From: Chitinophagales bacterium
GTDB lineage: Bacteria; Bacteroidota; Bacteroidia; Chitinophagales; Chitinophagaceae
DNA: 64,000 bases
Assembly: GCA_017303395.1 (NCBI GenBank)
Contig: JAFLBN010000016.1
Coordinates: 1-64,000 of the forward strand
Direction of reading: 5' to 3'
This document shows positions 27,502 through 35,901 of the stretch, piece after piece. The translations under genes and the position numbers were made by a program. How positions within the stretch are numbered: the stretch's first letter is position 1; the number at the start of each line of letters is the position of its first letter. The notes beneath the pieces were generated by a model. It was given only the letters and a program-made list of their open reading frames with translations, was not told the DNA's origin and searched no databases.

Positions 27502-27846
27502 ATGCAAATTGAAGTATTAAAGTCTAAAATACATCATGTTAAGATTACTGAGGCCAATCTTAACTACATAGGTAGTATTACTATAGACGAAGACTTGCTG
27601 GATGCCGCCAACATGATTGAAAATGAAAAAGTGCAGGTACTCAGCATGGACAATGGTGCCCGCCTTGAAACATACATCATTAAAGGCAAACGTGGCAGCG
27701 GTATGATATGTATGAATGGCCCTGCTGCACATAGAATAGCAGTTGGCCATACAGTTATCGTTATCTCTTACGCGCATATGGATTTTGAAGAAGCGAAGCA
27801 ATTCAGTCCAAGCATCATATTCCCTAAAGAGGGTAATAAACTATAA
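27502..27846 (+). CDS. panD: Aspartate 1-decarboxylase (pyruvoyl enzyme)
   Basis: A 114-residue cytoplasmic enzyme that makes beta-alanine from L-aspartate for pantothenate and CoA synthesis. The proenzyme cleaves itself at Gly24-Ser25 ([10 protein letters not shown]), and Ser25 becomes the pyruvoyl group. That numbering, standard for the family, supports ATG 27502. A longer frame from ATG 27484 would put its first codons inside the TACCTTTG promoter box. Other family marks are [12 protein letters not shown] and the NGPAAH segment. It stands alone between the rplI terminator and the flippase-like gene; no other pan genes are in the window. Confidence 0.97.
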   Translation: MQIEVLKSKIHHVKITEANLNYIGSITIDEDLLDAANMIENEKVQVLSMDNGARLETYIIKGKRGSGMICMNGPAAHRIAVGHTVIVISYAHMDFEEAKQFSPSIIFPKEGNKL

Positions 27847-27863
27847 TTCTTACCTTTAGTTCT

Positions 27864-28868
27864 ATGAAGAAAAAGACCCTCCTAACGGTTTTGCAATACG
27901 TCATATTCCTGGGGTTGGGTATTGGTATTATATACTGGATGTTCAGCAAGATGACTGCTGAACAAATAGATATAATGCTGGGCTCTATCAAGCAAACAAG
28001 AGCTTGGTATCTGGTGCCCATTTTCATTGTAGGGTTCTTATCTCACTATTTCAGGGCGCTGCGTTGGAAGCTGATGCTTGAGCCTATGTATATCCGTCCT
28101 ACTACAACCAATACATTTTTTGCAGTGATGGTAGGGTATATAACCAACCTTGTATTGCCCCGTGCAGGTGAGGTTGCAAAATGTACCGTACTGGCCCGTT
28201 ACGAAAAAGTACCTGCCGATAAGATGATAGGTACTATCGTAGCAGAGCGTGCATTTGATGTGGTATGCCTTGGCTTGCTTACATTCCTTGCTTTTGTGCT
28301 GGAAGCTGATGTGATTGGAAAAATGCTGAGTGACACTTTTGGTGGCTTTGCAGGCAAAACATCTTTTCTGCTTATAATACTGGGCATTGCTGCAATAGGC
28401 ATCATAACCCTTGTATTCCTGTACAGGAGGTTTAAGGATACAAAGATTGGTCAATTCATCGGTGGGTTGATGCAAGGTGTAATGTCTATACTGCAGTTGA
28501 AGAAAAGAGGTATGTTTCTCTTATACACTGCATTGATATGGGGCTCTTACTGGTTCCTTGTAGTGTTGGGTTTCTGGAGCATGCCGCCAACAGAAAACTT
28601 ATCGTTAGCTACCGCACTGGTGGTACTGATAGTAGGTAGCGTAGGCATTATAGCAACGCCCGGTGGTATCGGCGCATACCCTGCATTGGTAGCAAGCGCA
28701 CTGTCTGTATATGGTGTAGATGCCAAAACGCATGGCCAGGCTTTTGGTTGGGTATCATGGTCTGTGCAGATGGGTATTGTAGTTATTCTGGGTGTTCTAT
28801 CAATCATTCTATTGCCAATAATAAACAACAAGCAGAAAGATGCAGAAGCTTCAGTGGATACAAAATAA
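27864..28868 (+). CDS. Lysylphosphatidylglycerol synthase-type transmembrane (flippase-like) protein
   Basis: A 334-residue integral membrane protein of the family of uncharacterised LPG synthetase/UPF0104 membrane domains, without any soluble catalytic part. Hydrophobic helices recur from about residue 8 to 325. Family-like motifs include FLSHYFRALRWKLML near residue 55-70, VGYITNLVLPRAGEVAKCTV and GGIGAYPALVASAL. It starts 17 bases after panD and overlaps rfaE2 by 29 bp, so the three may share a transcript. Transport of a lipid-linked substrate is possible but not shown. Confidence 0.82.
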   Translation: MKKKTLLTVLQYVIFLGLGIGIIYWMFSKMTAEQIDIMLGSIKQTRAWYLVPIFIVGFLSHYFRALRWKLMLEPMYIRPTTTNTFFAVMVGYITNLVLPRAGEVAKCTVLARYEKVPADKMIGTIVAERAFDVVCLGLLTFLAFVLEADVIGKMLSDTFGGFAGKTSFLLIILGIAAIGIITLVFLYRRFKDTKIGQFIGGLMQGVMSILQLKKRGMFLLYTALIWGSYWFLVVLGFWSMPPTENLSLATALVVLIVGSVGIIATPGGIGAYPALVASALSVYGVDAKTHGQAFGWVSWSVQMGIVVILGVLSIILLPIINNKQKDAEASVDTK

Positions 28869-29334
28869 AATCCTTCGGGATGATATGGTGATTGCCAGAC
28901 ATGTAAACATGTGGAAAGCACTTGGCAAGAAGATTGTATTCACGAATGGTTGTTTCGATATACTGCATCACGGTCATCTTGACTTGATTGCCAAAGCAGC
29001 TGATATGGGTAATATTCTTATCGTGGCGGTGAATGCGGATGCTTCTGTCAAAAAGCTGAAAGGAGAAGAAAGGCCAATCAATCATGAAGAAGACAGGTTG
29101 TTTCAGATGGCATCCTTATTGTGTGTAGATGCTGTTTGCCTGTTTGGCGAAGAAACACCTGAGCAACTCATTCATAAGATCAACCCCGATGTGCTGGTGA
29201 AAGGTGGTGATTATTCCATTGATACCATTGTAGGCGCACAGCATGTAATGAGTTATGGTGGCAAAGTAGAGGTAGTACCTTTCGTACAAGGATACTCTAC
29301 TACAGGGCTTATCGGGAATATTAAGAAATTGTAA
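28840..29334 (+). CDS. rfaE2: D-glycero-beta-D-manno-heptose 1-phosphate adenylyltransferase
   Basis: A 164-residue nucleotidyltransferase matching the C-terminal half of HldE. It makes ADP-heptose for the lipopolysaccharide inner core. The N-terminal cytidylyltransferase-type site is clear: VFTNGCFDILHHGHLDLI, containing the HxGH motif, then LIVAVNADASVKKLKGEERP and, near the end, VLVKGGDY and VVPFVQGYSTTGLI. As is usual in Bacteroidota, the kinase half is a separate gene and is not in the window. The start overlaps the flippase-like gene by 29 bp. Confidence 0.94.
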   Translation: MQKLQWIQNKILRDDMVIARHVNMWKALGKKIVFTNGCFDILHHGHLDLIAKAADMGNILIVAVNADASVKKLKGEERPINHEEDRLFQMASLLCVDAVCLFGEETPEQLIHKINPDVLVKGGDYSIDTIVGAQHVMSYGGKVEVVPFVQGYSTTGLIGNIKKL

Positions 29335-29383
29335 AATCTACGTTTAGTACCTTCACAGTACAGACAATGCTGGGCGGAGCGAT

Positions 29384-29391
29384 TACTTTTG
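29384..29391 (+). promoter_or_regulatory. -7 promoter box of ppk1-ppx
   Basis: TACTTTTG matches TAnnTTTG and lies 24 bases before the preferred ppk1 ATG. A longer frame beginning TTG at 29389 would start inside this box. Confidence 0.5.
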
Positions 29392-29415
29392 CCACAGCAA
29401 AAAATTGCCTGTTGG

Positions 29416-31485
29416 ATGAAGACTGTGAAACAGACTATAGTTAGGGATATTAGTTGGTTGTCGTTTAATGCAAGGGTGCTGCAAGAGGCCCGCGATACTT
29501 CAAATCATATTTACGACCGCCTTCGTTTTCTTGGCATCTTCTCAAACAACCTCGATGAGTTTTTCCGCGTACGTGTAGCTACGCTCAATCGTATGCTGAG
29601 ATTGGGTAAAGCAGGCAGGATACACTTGGAAAGTAATCCTGATAAAATACTGGCGCAGATACAGCAGGTGGTTATCAGCCAGCAGGCAGATTTTGATGCC
29701 ATTTTCGCAGATGTAATTAAGGAGCTGGATAAGCAACACATCTTCATCAAAAACGAAAAGCAATTAAACAAAGCACAGAAAGATTTTATCAGTACTTACT
29801 TCGATGAACAGTTGCGCACACAGATTGTGCCGCTGATGATAGAAAGTATACCGCAAATACCTTTACTGAGAGATAAGTCGATATACCTGGCCTGCGTTTT
29901 GGGCGATTCTAAGAACCCGATGCTGCAACGCTACGCGTTGATAGAAATCCCCACAAAAGTATTACCGCGCTTTGTTATACTGCCTTCAGAAGGCAAGAAC
30001 AAAGACATCATATTGCTCGAAGATATTATCAGGTTCAATTTGCCTAACCTGTTTGCACCCTTTGGTTTCAACAGGTTCTTAGGTTACATTATCAAAGTAA
30101 CGCGTGATGCTGAACTGGAGATGGATAATGATGTAAATACAAACCTGATAGACGAACTGGAGAGAGGATTAAAGAACAGAAAGAAAGGCCGTGCTACGCG
30201 TTTTGTGTTCGATAGGCATATAGACGCTAACCTGCTCGATTATCTCATAAAACGACTCAATCTTTCTAAAAAAGATAACCTGATACCGGGTGGCAGGATT
30301 CATAATTTCAAAGACTTTATGAATTTTCCCGCACAGGTGTTTTCAGACCTGAAGCCTCGTGCCAAAGCATTTGTACACCCGCTATTGCAGCAGCCATGCC
30401 GCATTATGGAGGTGATGGATAAGCGCGATGTAATGCTGCACTTCCCTTATCATTCTTTCGACTCTATTATAGACTTGCTTCGCGAAGCAGCCATCGATCC
30501 TTTTGTACAAAGCATCAAGATAACTGCCTACCGTCTTGCAAAAGATTCAAAGGTGATAAACGCATTGCTGAATGCTGTGCGCAATGGTAAGTCTGTAACA
30601 GTAATGATAGAGCTGCGCGCACGCTTTGATGAAGAAGCAAACCTGCAATGGAAGAAACGCTTGGAAGAAGAAGGTGTAAAAGTGGTACTCGGTTTGCCAC
30701 ACATGAAGGTGCATGGCAAACTATGCATCATTAAGAAGCGTGAGTTTAATAAGACAAAACAATACGGTTTTGTATCTACAGGCAACTTCAACGAGGGTAC
30801 TGCAAAGTATTATGGAGATCATTGCCTGCTAACTACAAACAGAAACATACTGGCCGATATAAACCGCATATTCTCATTCCTTGAATCTGCACATCCAAAA
30901 CTGGAAAGCCTGAAAGCATGTAAAACATTGCCTGTAGCACCTGTTAATATGCGTAGGTATTTTGCTGATTTAATAAGCAGAGAAATAAAAGCGGCAAGAA
31001 AGGGTAAACCTGCATCAATTATCATAAAGTCAAACAGCTTGGTAGATCAGGTATTGATAAGCATGTTATACGACGCATCCAAAGCAGGTGTTGATGTACG
31101 CCTGATAATAAGAGGCAGTTGCTGTGCATATACGCAGAATAAGTCGTTCAAGGCGCCAATGCAGGCTATCAGTATCATTGACGAATATCTGGAGCATGCA
31201 AGGGTATTTGTGTTTCACAATGCAGGTGTGCCAAAAGTATTTATTTCATCTGCTGACTGGATGGTACGTAACCTGGATCACCGTGTTGAGGCTGCTTGCC
31301 CCGTTTACGATACAGAAATACAAAAGGAAATAATAGATATTCTGAACATACAGCTTGCAGAAAATGTGAAAGGGCGTATATTAGATAACGAACAGCGCAA
31401 CGAATATGTGCCACGGAAGAAAGGCGAACACGCACTTCGCTCGCAAGTGGCTATTTATGGATATTTGCGCAATAAACGTTATTAA
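29416..31485 (+). CDS. ppk1: Polyphosphate kinase 1
   Basis: A 689-residue enzyme that reversibly builds polyphosphate from ATP. The PPK1 domains are in order: N-terminal helical domain (RDISWLSFNARVLQEA, NNLDEFFRVRVATL), middle domain, and two C-terminal phospholipase D-like domains with GLPHMKVHGKLCIIKKRE (phospho-histidine site) and DEYLEHARVFVFHN (second conserved His). ATG 29416 gives the conserved start KQTIVRDISW; the frame upstream runs back through a promoter box. Its stop lies 3 bases before the ppx start, so synthesis and breakdown of polyphosphate are encoded in one operon. Confidence 0.96.
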   Translation: MKTVKQTIVRDISWLSFNARVLQEARDTSNHIYDRLRFLGIFSNNLDEFFRVRVATLNRMLRLGKAGRIHLESNPDKILAQIQQVVISQQADFDAIFADVIKELDKQHIFIKNEKQLNKAQKDFISTYFDEQLRTQIVPLMIESIPQIPLLRDKSIYLACVLGDSKNPMLQRYALIEIPTKVLPRFVILPSEGKNKDIILLEDIIRFNLPNLFAPFGFNRFLGYIIKVTRDAELEMDNDVNTNLIDELERGLKNRKKGRATRFVFDRHIDANLLDYLIKRLNLSKKDNLIPGGRIHNFKDFMNFPAQVFSDLKPRAKAFVHPLLQQPCRIMEVMDKRDVMLHFPYHSFDSIIDLLREAAIDPFVQSIKITAYRLAKDSKVINALLNAVRNGKSVTVMIELRARFDEEANLQWKKRLEEEGVKVVLGLPHMKVHGKLCIIKKREFNKTKQYGFVSTGNFNEGTAKYYGDHCLLTTNRNILADINRIFSFLESAHPKLESLKACKTLPVAPVNMRRYFADLISREIKAARKGKPASIIIKSNSLVDQVLISMLYDASKAGVDVRLIIRGSCCAYTQNKSFKAPMQAISIIDEYLEHARVFVFHNAGVPKVFISSADWMVRNLDHRVEAACPVYDTEIQKEIIDILNIQLAENVKGRILDNEQRNEYVPRKKGEHALRSQVAIYGYLRNKRY

Positions 31486-31488
31486 GAC

Positions 31489-32379
31489 TTGATATTAGCT
31501 GCCATAGATATTGGTTCCAATGCTGCACGTTTGCTTATTACAGAGACATCTGTTTATAAAGACGGGACAGTAGATTTTACTAAGCTAAACCTCCTGCGCA
31601 TACCATTGCGTCTGGGTTTCGATGTATTTGATAACGGATATATCAGCGAAGAAAAAAAACGAAAAATGATAGATACCATCAAAGCCTACAAGCTATTGAT
31701 GGATATATACAAAGTAGAGGCTGTTAAGGCCTGTGCTACATCTGCTATGCGCGATGCTTCAAACGGTGGACAGGTGCTCAGAGAGATTTATGCAGAAACA
31801 GGTATTGAAGTAAGCATCATCAGCGGGCAGGAAGAGGCAAATATTATATACGAAACACATATTGCCGAAAAGTTGAATACTGAAAAGTCTTACATGTATG
31901 TAGATGTTGGTGGTGGTAGCACGGAAATAACGCTGTTTTCAGACAATCATATTGTTTTCAAAGAATCCTTCAACATTGGCACCATACGCTTGCTGAATGA
32001 TAAAGTGACAGATGAGCAGTGGGAACATATGAAGTGGTACATAAAAACACATACCAAAGACTATCAACCTGTAGAAGCCATCGGTAGTGGTGGTAACATC
32101 AACAAGATATTTTCTATATCCAAGCGCAAAGAAGGCAAACCGCTTCCTTTAGAATTACTGAAAGACTACTACAAAGAGCTTAGTTTGAACAGCGTGGAAG
32201 AACGTAAGCATCTCTATAATCTGCGTAGCGATCGTGCAGATGTTATTGTGCCTGCTTTACAGATATACATAGCTGTAATGAGGTGGGCAAATGCTGATGA
32301 AATTTACGTTCCAAAGATTGGCCTAGCAGATGGATTGGTGAAGATGCTTTATAAGGATATGCTCCGTAAGCAGAAATAA
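31489..32379 (+). CDS. ppx: Ppx/GppA-family exopolyphosphatase
   Basis: A 296-residue enzyme of the ASKHA fold that trims polyphosphate or hydrolyses pppGpp. The two phosphate loops are AAIDIGSNAARLLI at the N-terminus and YVDVGGGSTEITLFS near residue 130. EAIGSGGNINKI and the helical end VPALQIYIAVMRWA also fit the family. It lacks the C-terminal HD-like extension of E. coli Ppx, as many short members do. The start is TTG 31489, the only codon that retains the first phosphate loop, 3 bases after ppk1. Confidence 0.93.
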   Translation: MILAAIDIGSNAARLLITETSVYKDGTVDFTKLNLLRIPLRLGFDVFDNGYISEEKKRKMIDTIKAYKLLMDIYKVEAVKACATSAMRDASNGGQVLREIYAETGIEVSIISGQEEANIIYETHIAEKLNTEKSYMYVDVGGGSTEITLFSDNHIVFKESFNIGTIRLLNDKVTDEQWEHMKWYIKTHTKDYQPVEAIGSGGNINKIFSISKRKEGKPLPLELLKDYYKELSLNSVEERKHLYNLRSDRADVIVPALQIYIAVMRWANADEIYVPKIGLADGLVKMLYKDMLRKQK

Positions 32380-32450
32380 TTCTACAATATTGCCTTTTAA
32401 AGCCTGTTTAGTGTTAGTTTTTTGATAAAGAACAGGTTTATGGCATCTAT

Positions 32451-32484
32451 TTTGCTAAAAATATCAACAACTACAATATTTTTG
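32451..32484 (+). promoter_or_regulatory. Promoter of the proline-rich lipoprotein gene
   Basis: TTTG at 32451-32454 and TATTTTTG at 32477-32484 (spacer 22 bp, slightly long) lie 20 bases upstream of the ATG at 32505. Confidence 0.5.
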
Positions 32485-32504
32485 CATCATTAAAACCGTA
32501 AAGA

Positions 32505-32936
32505 ATGAAAAAGCAAACGTTATTACTATTGGCCGGTGGTATGCTGGCATTTGCATCTTGCCAGAACGAAGCTCCTGCAGGAAGTGCAGGTCCTTCTGAA
32601 GCACAAATCGACTCAATGGTGAATGCACGTGTAGAAGCTATGCGTAGCGAGCTGATGGCACAGAACGATTCTCTGATTAATGCACTCGCTCAGTGGAAAG
32701 CAGATTCTATGATTGCTGCAATGAAAGGTGCTAAACCTGCGGCTACTCCCAAACCAGCTCCTAAGCCTGCTCCAAAACCTACAACACCTCCCAAACCGGC
32801 TCCGGGTGCTGTAAATAACCGCCCTGGTGCTACAAATACTGGTGGTACAAAGGTTACTGACCGTCCAGGTGCTACAAACACTGGTGGCAACCAAAGTGTA
32901 AGCGACCGCCCTGGTGCTACAAACTCAAACAAATAA
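32505..32936 (+). CDS. Small proline-rich lipoprotein with RPGATN repeats
   Basis: A 143-residue predicted lipoprotein. The signal peptide ends in LAFASC with lipidated Cys19. A helical segment at about 30-75 (IDSMVNARVEAMRSELMAQN) suggests a coiled coil. Then comes a PKPAPKPAPKP stretch and three copies of RPGATN separated by TGG-containing linkers to the end. The design resembles Lpp-like or wall-spanning spacers: anchor, helix, extended linker. No known domain is recognised. It has its own promoter and shares a bidirectional terminator with the convergent EGF-like lipoprotein. Confidence 0.75.
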   Translation: MKKQTLLLLAGGMLAFASCQNEAPAGSAGPSEAQIDSMVNARVEAMRSELMAQNDSLINALAQWKADSMIAAMKGAKPAATPKPAPKPAPKPTTPPKPAPGAVNNRPGATNTGGTKVTDRPGATNTGGNQSVSDRPGATNSNK

Positions 32937-32951
32937 TACAATTGATATAAT

Positions 32952-32980
32952 AGAAAAGCCCCTCATTGAGGGGCTTTTCT
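32952..32980. terminator. Bidirectional terminator between two convergent lipoprotein genes
   Basis: A perfect 13-bp stem AGAAAAGCCCCTC/GAGGGGCTTTTCT with a 3-nt loop. It ends in TTTTCT on either strand and so serves both the gene ending at 32936 and the one ending at 33004. Confidence 0.85.
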
Positions 32981-33003
32981 ATTTGTGGGTATGGTTACCC
33001 GAA

Positions 33004-33507
33004 TTATTGTTTAGTGTATGTACCGTTACATACATCTGCACTACCTGTAGCAGGAGTAACAGTGTAAGCAAAAGTCATTGCATTACCGTTAAAAGTCATA
33101 GAACCAGTCAGCGTACGGCCACCACCTACGCTAGCGTTAGTGAAAGACAGTGTGTTTTTGCCAGTAACAGTACCTGTAATTTGTACTGTACCACCAAAGC
33201 CGCCAGGGTTGTTAACCAGTGCGTTGATGTCATTAGTAGATTTTGCAACAGACAGAGCGATTGTGTAAGTGCCAGAAGTACATGCATCTGAGCCAGACCA
33301 GTTGCCTACGAATTTGTCACGGCTAACTGTTTCACAGTTTGTGCCTTCGTAACCTGTAGGGCAAGAGCAAACACCGGCAGCACATGTACCACCATTTTTA
33401 CACACTACATCTTTACATTCATCTTTGTTACAAGAAGTGTAAGTGATAGCACTGAAAGCGCCAATTGTCAGCAATGCGCTGAGAGCAACGTTGCGGATTG
33501 ATTTCAT
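33004..33507 (-). CDS. Lipoprotein with EGF-like domain
   Basis: A 167-residue predicted lipoprotein. From ATG 33507 the signal peptide ends at ITYTSC (Cys26), a relaxed Bacteroidota lipobox. An EGF-like module follows directly (CKDVVCKNGGTC, VCSCPTGYEGTNCE) with six cysteines in the classical spacing. The C-terminal 115 residues form a beta-rich domain (KFVGNWSGSDACTSGTYTI, FTNASVGGGRTLTGSM) resembling lipocalin-like or DUF-type beta barrels with two further cysteines. ATG codons at 33516 and 33522 are alternatives. A TATATTTG box on the minus strand (33545-33552) precedes it. Function unknown; surface binding is plausible. Confidence 0.75.
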   Translation of the reverse strand: MKSIRNVALSALLTIGAFSAITYTSCNKDECKDVVCKNGGTCAAGVCSCPTGYEGTNCETVSRDKFVGNWSGSDACTSGTYTIALSVAKSTNDINALVNNPGGFGGTVQITGTVTGKNTLSFTNASVGGGRTLTGSMTFNGNAMTFAYTVTPATGSADVCNGTYTKQ

Positions 33508-33544
33508 CGATAGCATAATCATTAGATTTTTTAGAATGGTTAGA

Positions 33545-33552
33545 CAAATATA
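33545..33552 (-). promoter_or_regulatory. -7 promoter box of the EGF-like lipoprotein gene
   Basis: Read on the minus strand the sequence is TATATTTG, a perfect TAnnTTTG box, 37 bases before ATG 33507. No matching TTTG box was found at the normal spacing. Confidence 0.45.
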
Positions 33553-33692
33553 GTGCCAAAAATACGTTTTGATAAGCGTAAAATCAAACACATATTATTT
33601 AAATATTCCTGCAATGCATCGAAAATAGCTGTTTGCAAAGGCTTTGTAGAATTAAGTCTATGCATATTTCTTGGCGAAAACAACAGAATGCT

Positions 33693-33726
33693 TTTGATTC
33701 AAACACTATCATAAAACGTACATTTG
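33693..33726 (+). promoter_or_regulatory. Promoter of the TPR protein gene
   Basis: TTTG at 33693-33696 and TACATTTG at 33719-33726 (spacer 22 bp). The ATG at 33733 is only 6 bases beyond the -7 box, so the message should be nearly leaderless. Confidence 0.5.
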
Positions 33727-33732
33727 TGTATC

Positions 33733-35223
33733 ATGTTACATAGGCACATTCTTGCCACCATTATTATCTTATTGTTAGTATCACCACTGCGTGGTGCGGA
33801 ATATTATTACGAGTTTAACGCCAATTGCCAGAAAGCCTATGAGCATTATATGGCATTACGTTTTACAGAAGGTAACAATACCATTAATGCTGAGATAAAA
33901 GCACATCCACAGAATTTGATGGCTGTTTATATTTCAAACTACGCAGACTGTATGTTGCTCCTCTTCAACGGAGACCCCAGAGATTACGATAAATATTATA
34001 ATCACCTTGCAAAGCGGCAGACATTGCTTAGTAGAGGCAGCACTTCTTCTCCATGGTACCGGCTTACAAAAGCAGCACTGTATATGCAGTGGGCATTTAT
34101 ACATGTAAGGATGGGTGAAAACTTTAAAGCGGCCACCACATTCAGAAAATCGTACATCTTGCTCAAAGAGAATGACAGGTTGTTTCCTCATTTTGATTAT
34201 AATGACATATTTCTTGGTGTAGAAGAAGCTGTTGCCGGTACTGTACCCGATGACTATAAATGGATTGCTGCAATTTTCGGAATGAAGGGTGATGTGAAAA
34301 AAGGGGTAGCAAAGCTCGATGCTTTTGTAAGAAAACACTCCGTACAGGAACCCTTGTATTACGACGCACTTCTATTCAGCACATACCTGAAGTTTTACCT
34401 GATGTCTCAGCAGGAAGAAGTGTGGCGTACTATCAACAGTACTGCCTTTCCTGTTAAAAACAACCTGCTATTCTCATTTGTGAAAGCAAATATTGCGCTC
34501 AATTACAGAAAAGCAGAAGATGCGTTGATTACTATCAGACAAATGCAGCAGATACAAGGTTATAATAGTATTCCAGCGTTCGATTATGAAATGGGAAGTG
34601 CTCTGGTGCATAAGGCAGATAATGATGCTTTGTATTACTTGCAACGTTTTGTTGCCAACTACAAGGGCAATTTGTTTGTAAAGGACGCATATCACAAAAT
34701 GGCCTGCATGCAATATGCAGAAGGTCGTGTGAAAGAAGCTGCCAGCTACAGATTGAAGATAACCAGCACTGGTAGTACAGATGTTGATGCTGACAGGCGC
34801 GCAGAACGATTTGCAAAAGAAGATGTGTGGCCAAATGTCGTATTGCTGAAAGCCAGTTGGATGATAGACGGAGGGTATTACAACAAAGCACTTTCATTAC
34901 TTGGTAATTACAAAGAAGCCGATTTCTCATCTGTACCGGAAGCGGCAGAATATAACCTGCGTATGGGACGTATTTACGACGAGTTGGGAGATGATAATAA
35001 AGCATTGCAGTACTACGCTAGAGCCATGTATATAGGCAGGTTAAGAAAAGAATATTTTGCTGCAAGAGCATCATTGCAGGCAGCTTTTATATACGAAAGG
35101 CTGGGGAACAAACAACAAGCTATACATTACTTTAACCAATGCCTTGAAATGCCTGTACAGGATTACAAAAATGCTATTAAGCAGCAGGCAAAAGCAGGGA
35201 TGAACAGGTTAAGTATTAAGTAA
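33733..35223 (+). CDS. Secreted or periplasmic tetratricopeptide repeat protein
   Basis: A 496-residue exported protein. The N-terminal hydrophobic segment (ILATIIILLLVSPLRGAEYY) is a signal peptide cleaved near residue 22. The rest is helical repeats, with typical TPR units at the C-terminal end (AAEYNLRMGRIYDELGDDNK, AAFIYERLGNKQQAIHYFNQ). There is no catalytic domain or membrane anchor. ATG 33733 is preferred over TTG 33724, which lies within the promoter box. It stands alone, followed by a gap of about 680 bp. Likely a scaffold in envelope assembly; its partners are unknown. Confidence 0.82.
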   Translation: MLHRHILATIIILLLVSPLRGAEYYYEFNANCQKAYEHYMALRFTEGNNTINAEIKAHPQNLMAVYISNYADCMLLLFNGDPRDYDKYYNHLAKRQTLLSRGSTSSPWYRLTKAALYMQWAFIHVRMGENFKAATTFRKSYILLKENDRLFPHFDYNDIFLGVEEAVAGTVPDDYKWIAAIFGMKGDVKKGVAKLDAFVRKHSVQEPLYYDALLFSTYLKFYLMSQQEEVWRTINSTAFPVKNNLLFSFVKANIALNYRKAEDALITIRQMQQIQGYNSIPAFDYEMGSALVHKADNDALYYLQRFVANYKGNLFVKDAYHKMACMQYAEGRVKEAASYRLKITSTGSTDVDADRRAERFAKEDVWPNVVLLKASWMIDGGYYNKALSLLGNYKEADFSSVPEAAEYNLRMGRIYDELGDDNKALQYYARAMYIGRLRKEYFAARASLQAAFIYERLGNKQQAIHYFNQCLEMPVQDYKNAIKQQAKAGMNRLSIK

Positions 35224-35671
35224 ATCAGTCATTTTAATGCCTTTTTAATTTACTGTTAAGCACTTAACAGATAATTTTAACTGCCTTTATTTAGTTTATT
35301 CTCATCGCAAATACCATAAACCGTACACAACTATTTGAAAATCAATACATGAAGAATTGCATTGAACAGATGGTCTGTTTCAGTTGTTAATTTTACCGAT
35401 TCATCATGTTATGTTATTATTTATAATTTGTAGTTTGATAGTTTCATAGATTGGATTTAAAATAGGTTTAATATGGTGAATAAGATGCTTTTTTAACCGT
35501 CTGTTAATAACGAAAATTAAAAGAGTATTAAAACAATTTTCAACCTTAAAAAATACATAAAGATGAGATGCTTTATAAGATTTTATTATTATCTTACAAG
35601 CACTTGTTTTGTTAATTTATTGAGAAATAAAGTACAAACGCATTTAACATAAAGAAAAGTTGACACGCAAT
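35224..35671. other. AT-rich non-coding gap
   Basis: This stretch is very AT-rich, with frequent stops in all frames. No terminator hairpin, tRNA or convincing gene was seen in it. It probably holds regulatory sequence for what follows. Confidence 0.5.
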
Positions 35672-35836
35672 ATGAAATACATTAACCCGATACTTACATA
35701 TCCTGCACAGGTATTAGGCAGGGTAATGAAAGTATTCAATCTGAAGATTTCGGCGATGCCCCCTCCCAAACCCGCAGCTGTAATGGTTTTGGCGAACAAT
35801 GGTAAAACTGCTAAGTGTGTGTACGTCAAGATTTAA
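35672..35836 (+). CDS. Possible small protein, 54 residues
   Basis: An ATG-to-TAA frame inside the AT-rich gap encodes MKYINPILTYPAQVLG... ending in KTAKCVYVKI. Base composition rises sharply over the frame compared with both flanks, and a Pro-rich turn (AMPPPKPAAV) sits in the middle. There is no signal peptide or membrane helix. A minus-strand frame (35644-35829) overlaps it, so strand is not proven. I do not recognise a family. It ends 65 bases before the large beta-helix gene and could belong to its leader. Confidence 0.35.
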   Translation: MKYINPILTYPAQVLGRVMKVFNLKISAMPPPKPAAVMVLANNGKTAKCVYVKI

Positions 35837-35901
35837 ACCATACCTCCGATTGAAATTTTTATAACAATATATTATCGAAAAAAAATAAAATAGCAGTATA
35901 A

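Noticed and set aside
35644-35829. Minus-strand 61-residue frame in the 35.2-35.9 kb gap
   Set aside because: It overlaps the plus-strand candidate. The plus frame has a cleaner start and stop and lies beside a plus-strand gene; neither strand is proven.
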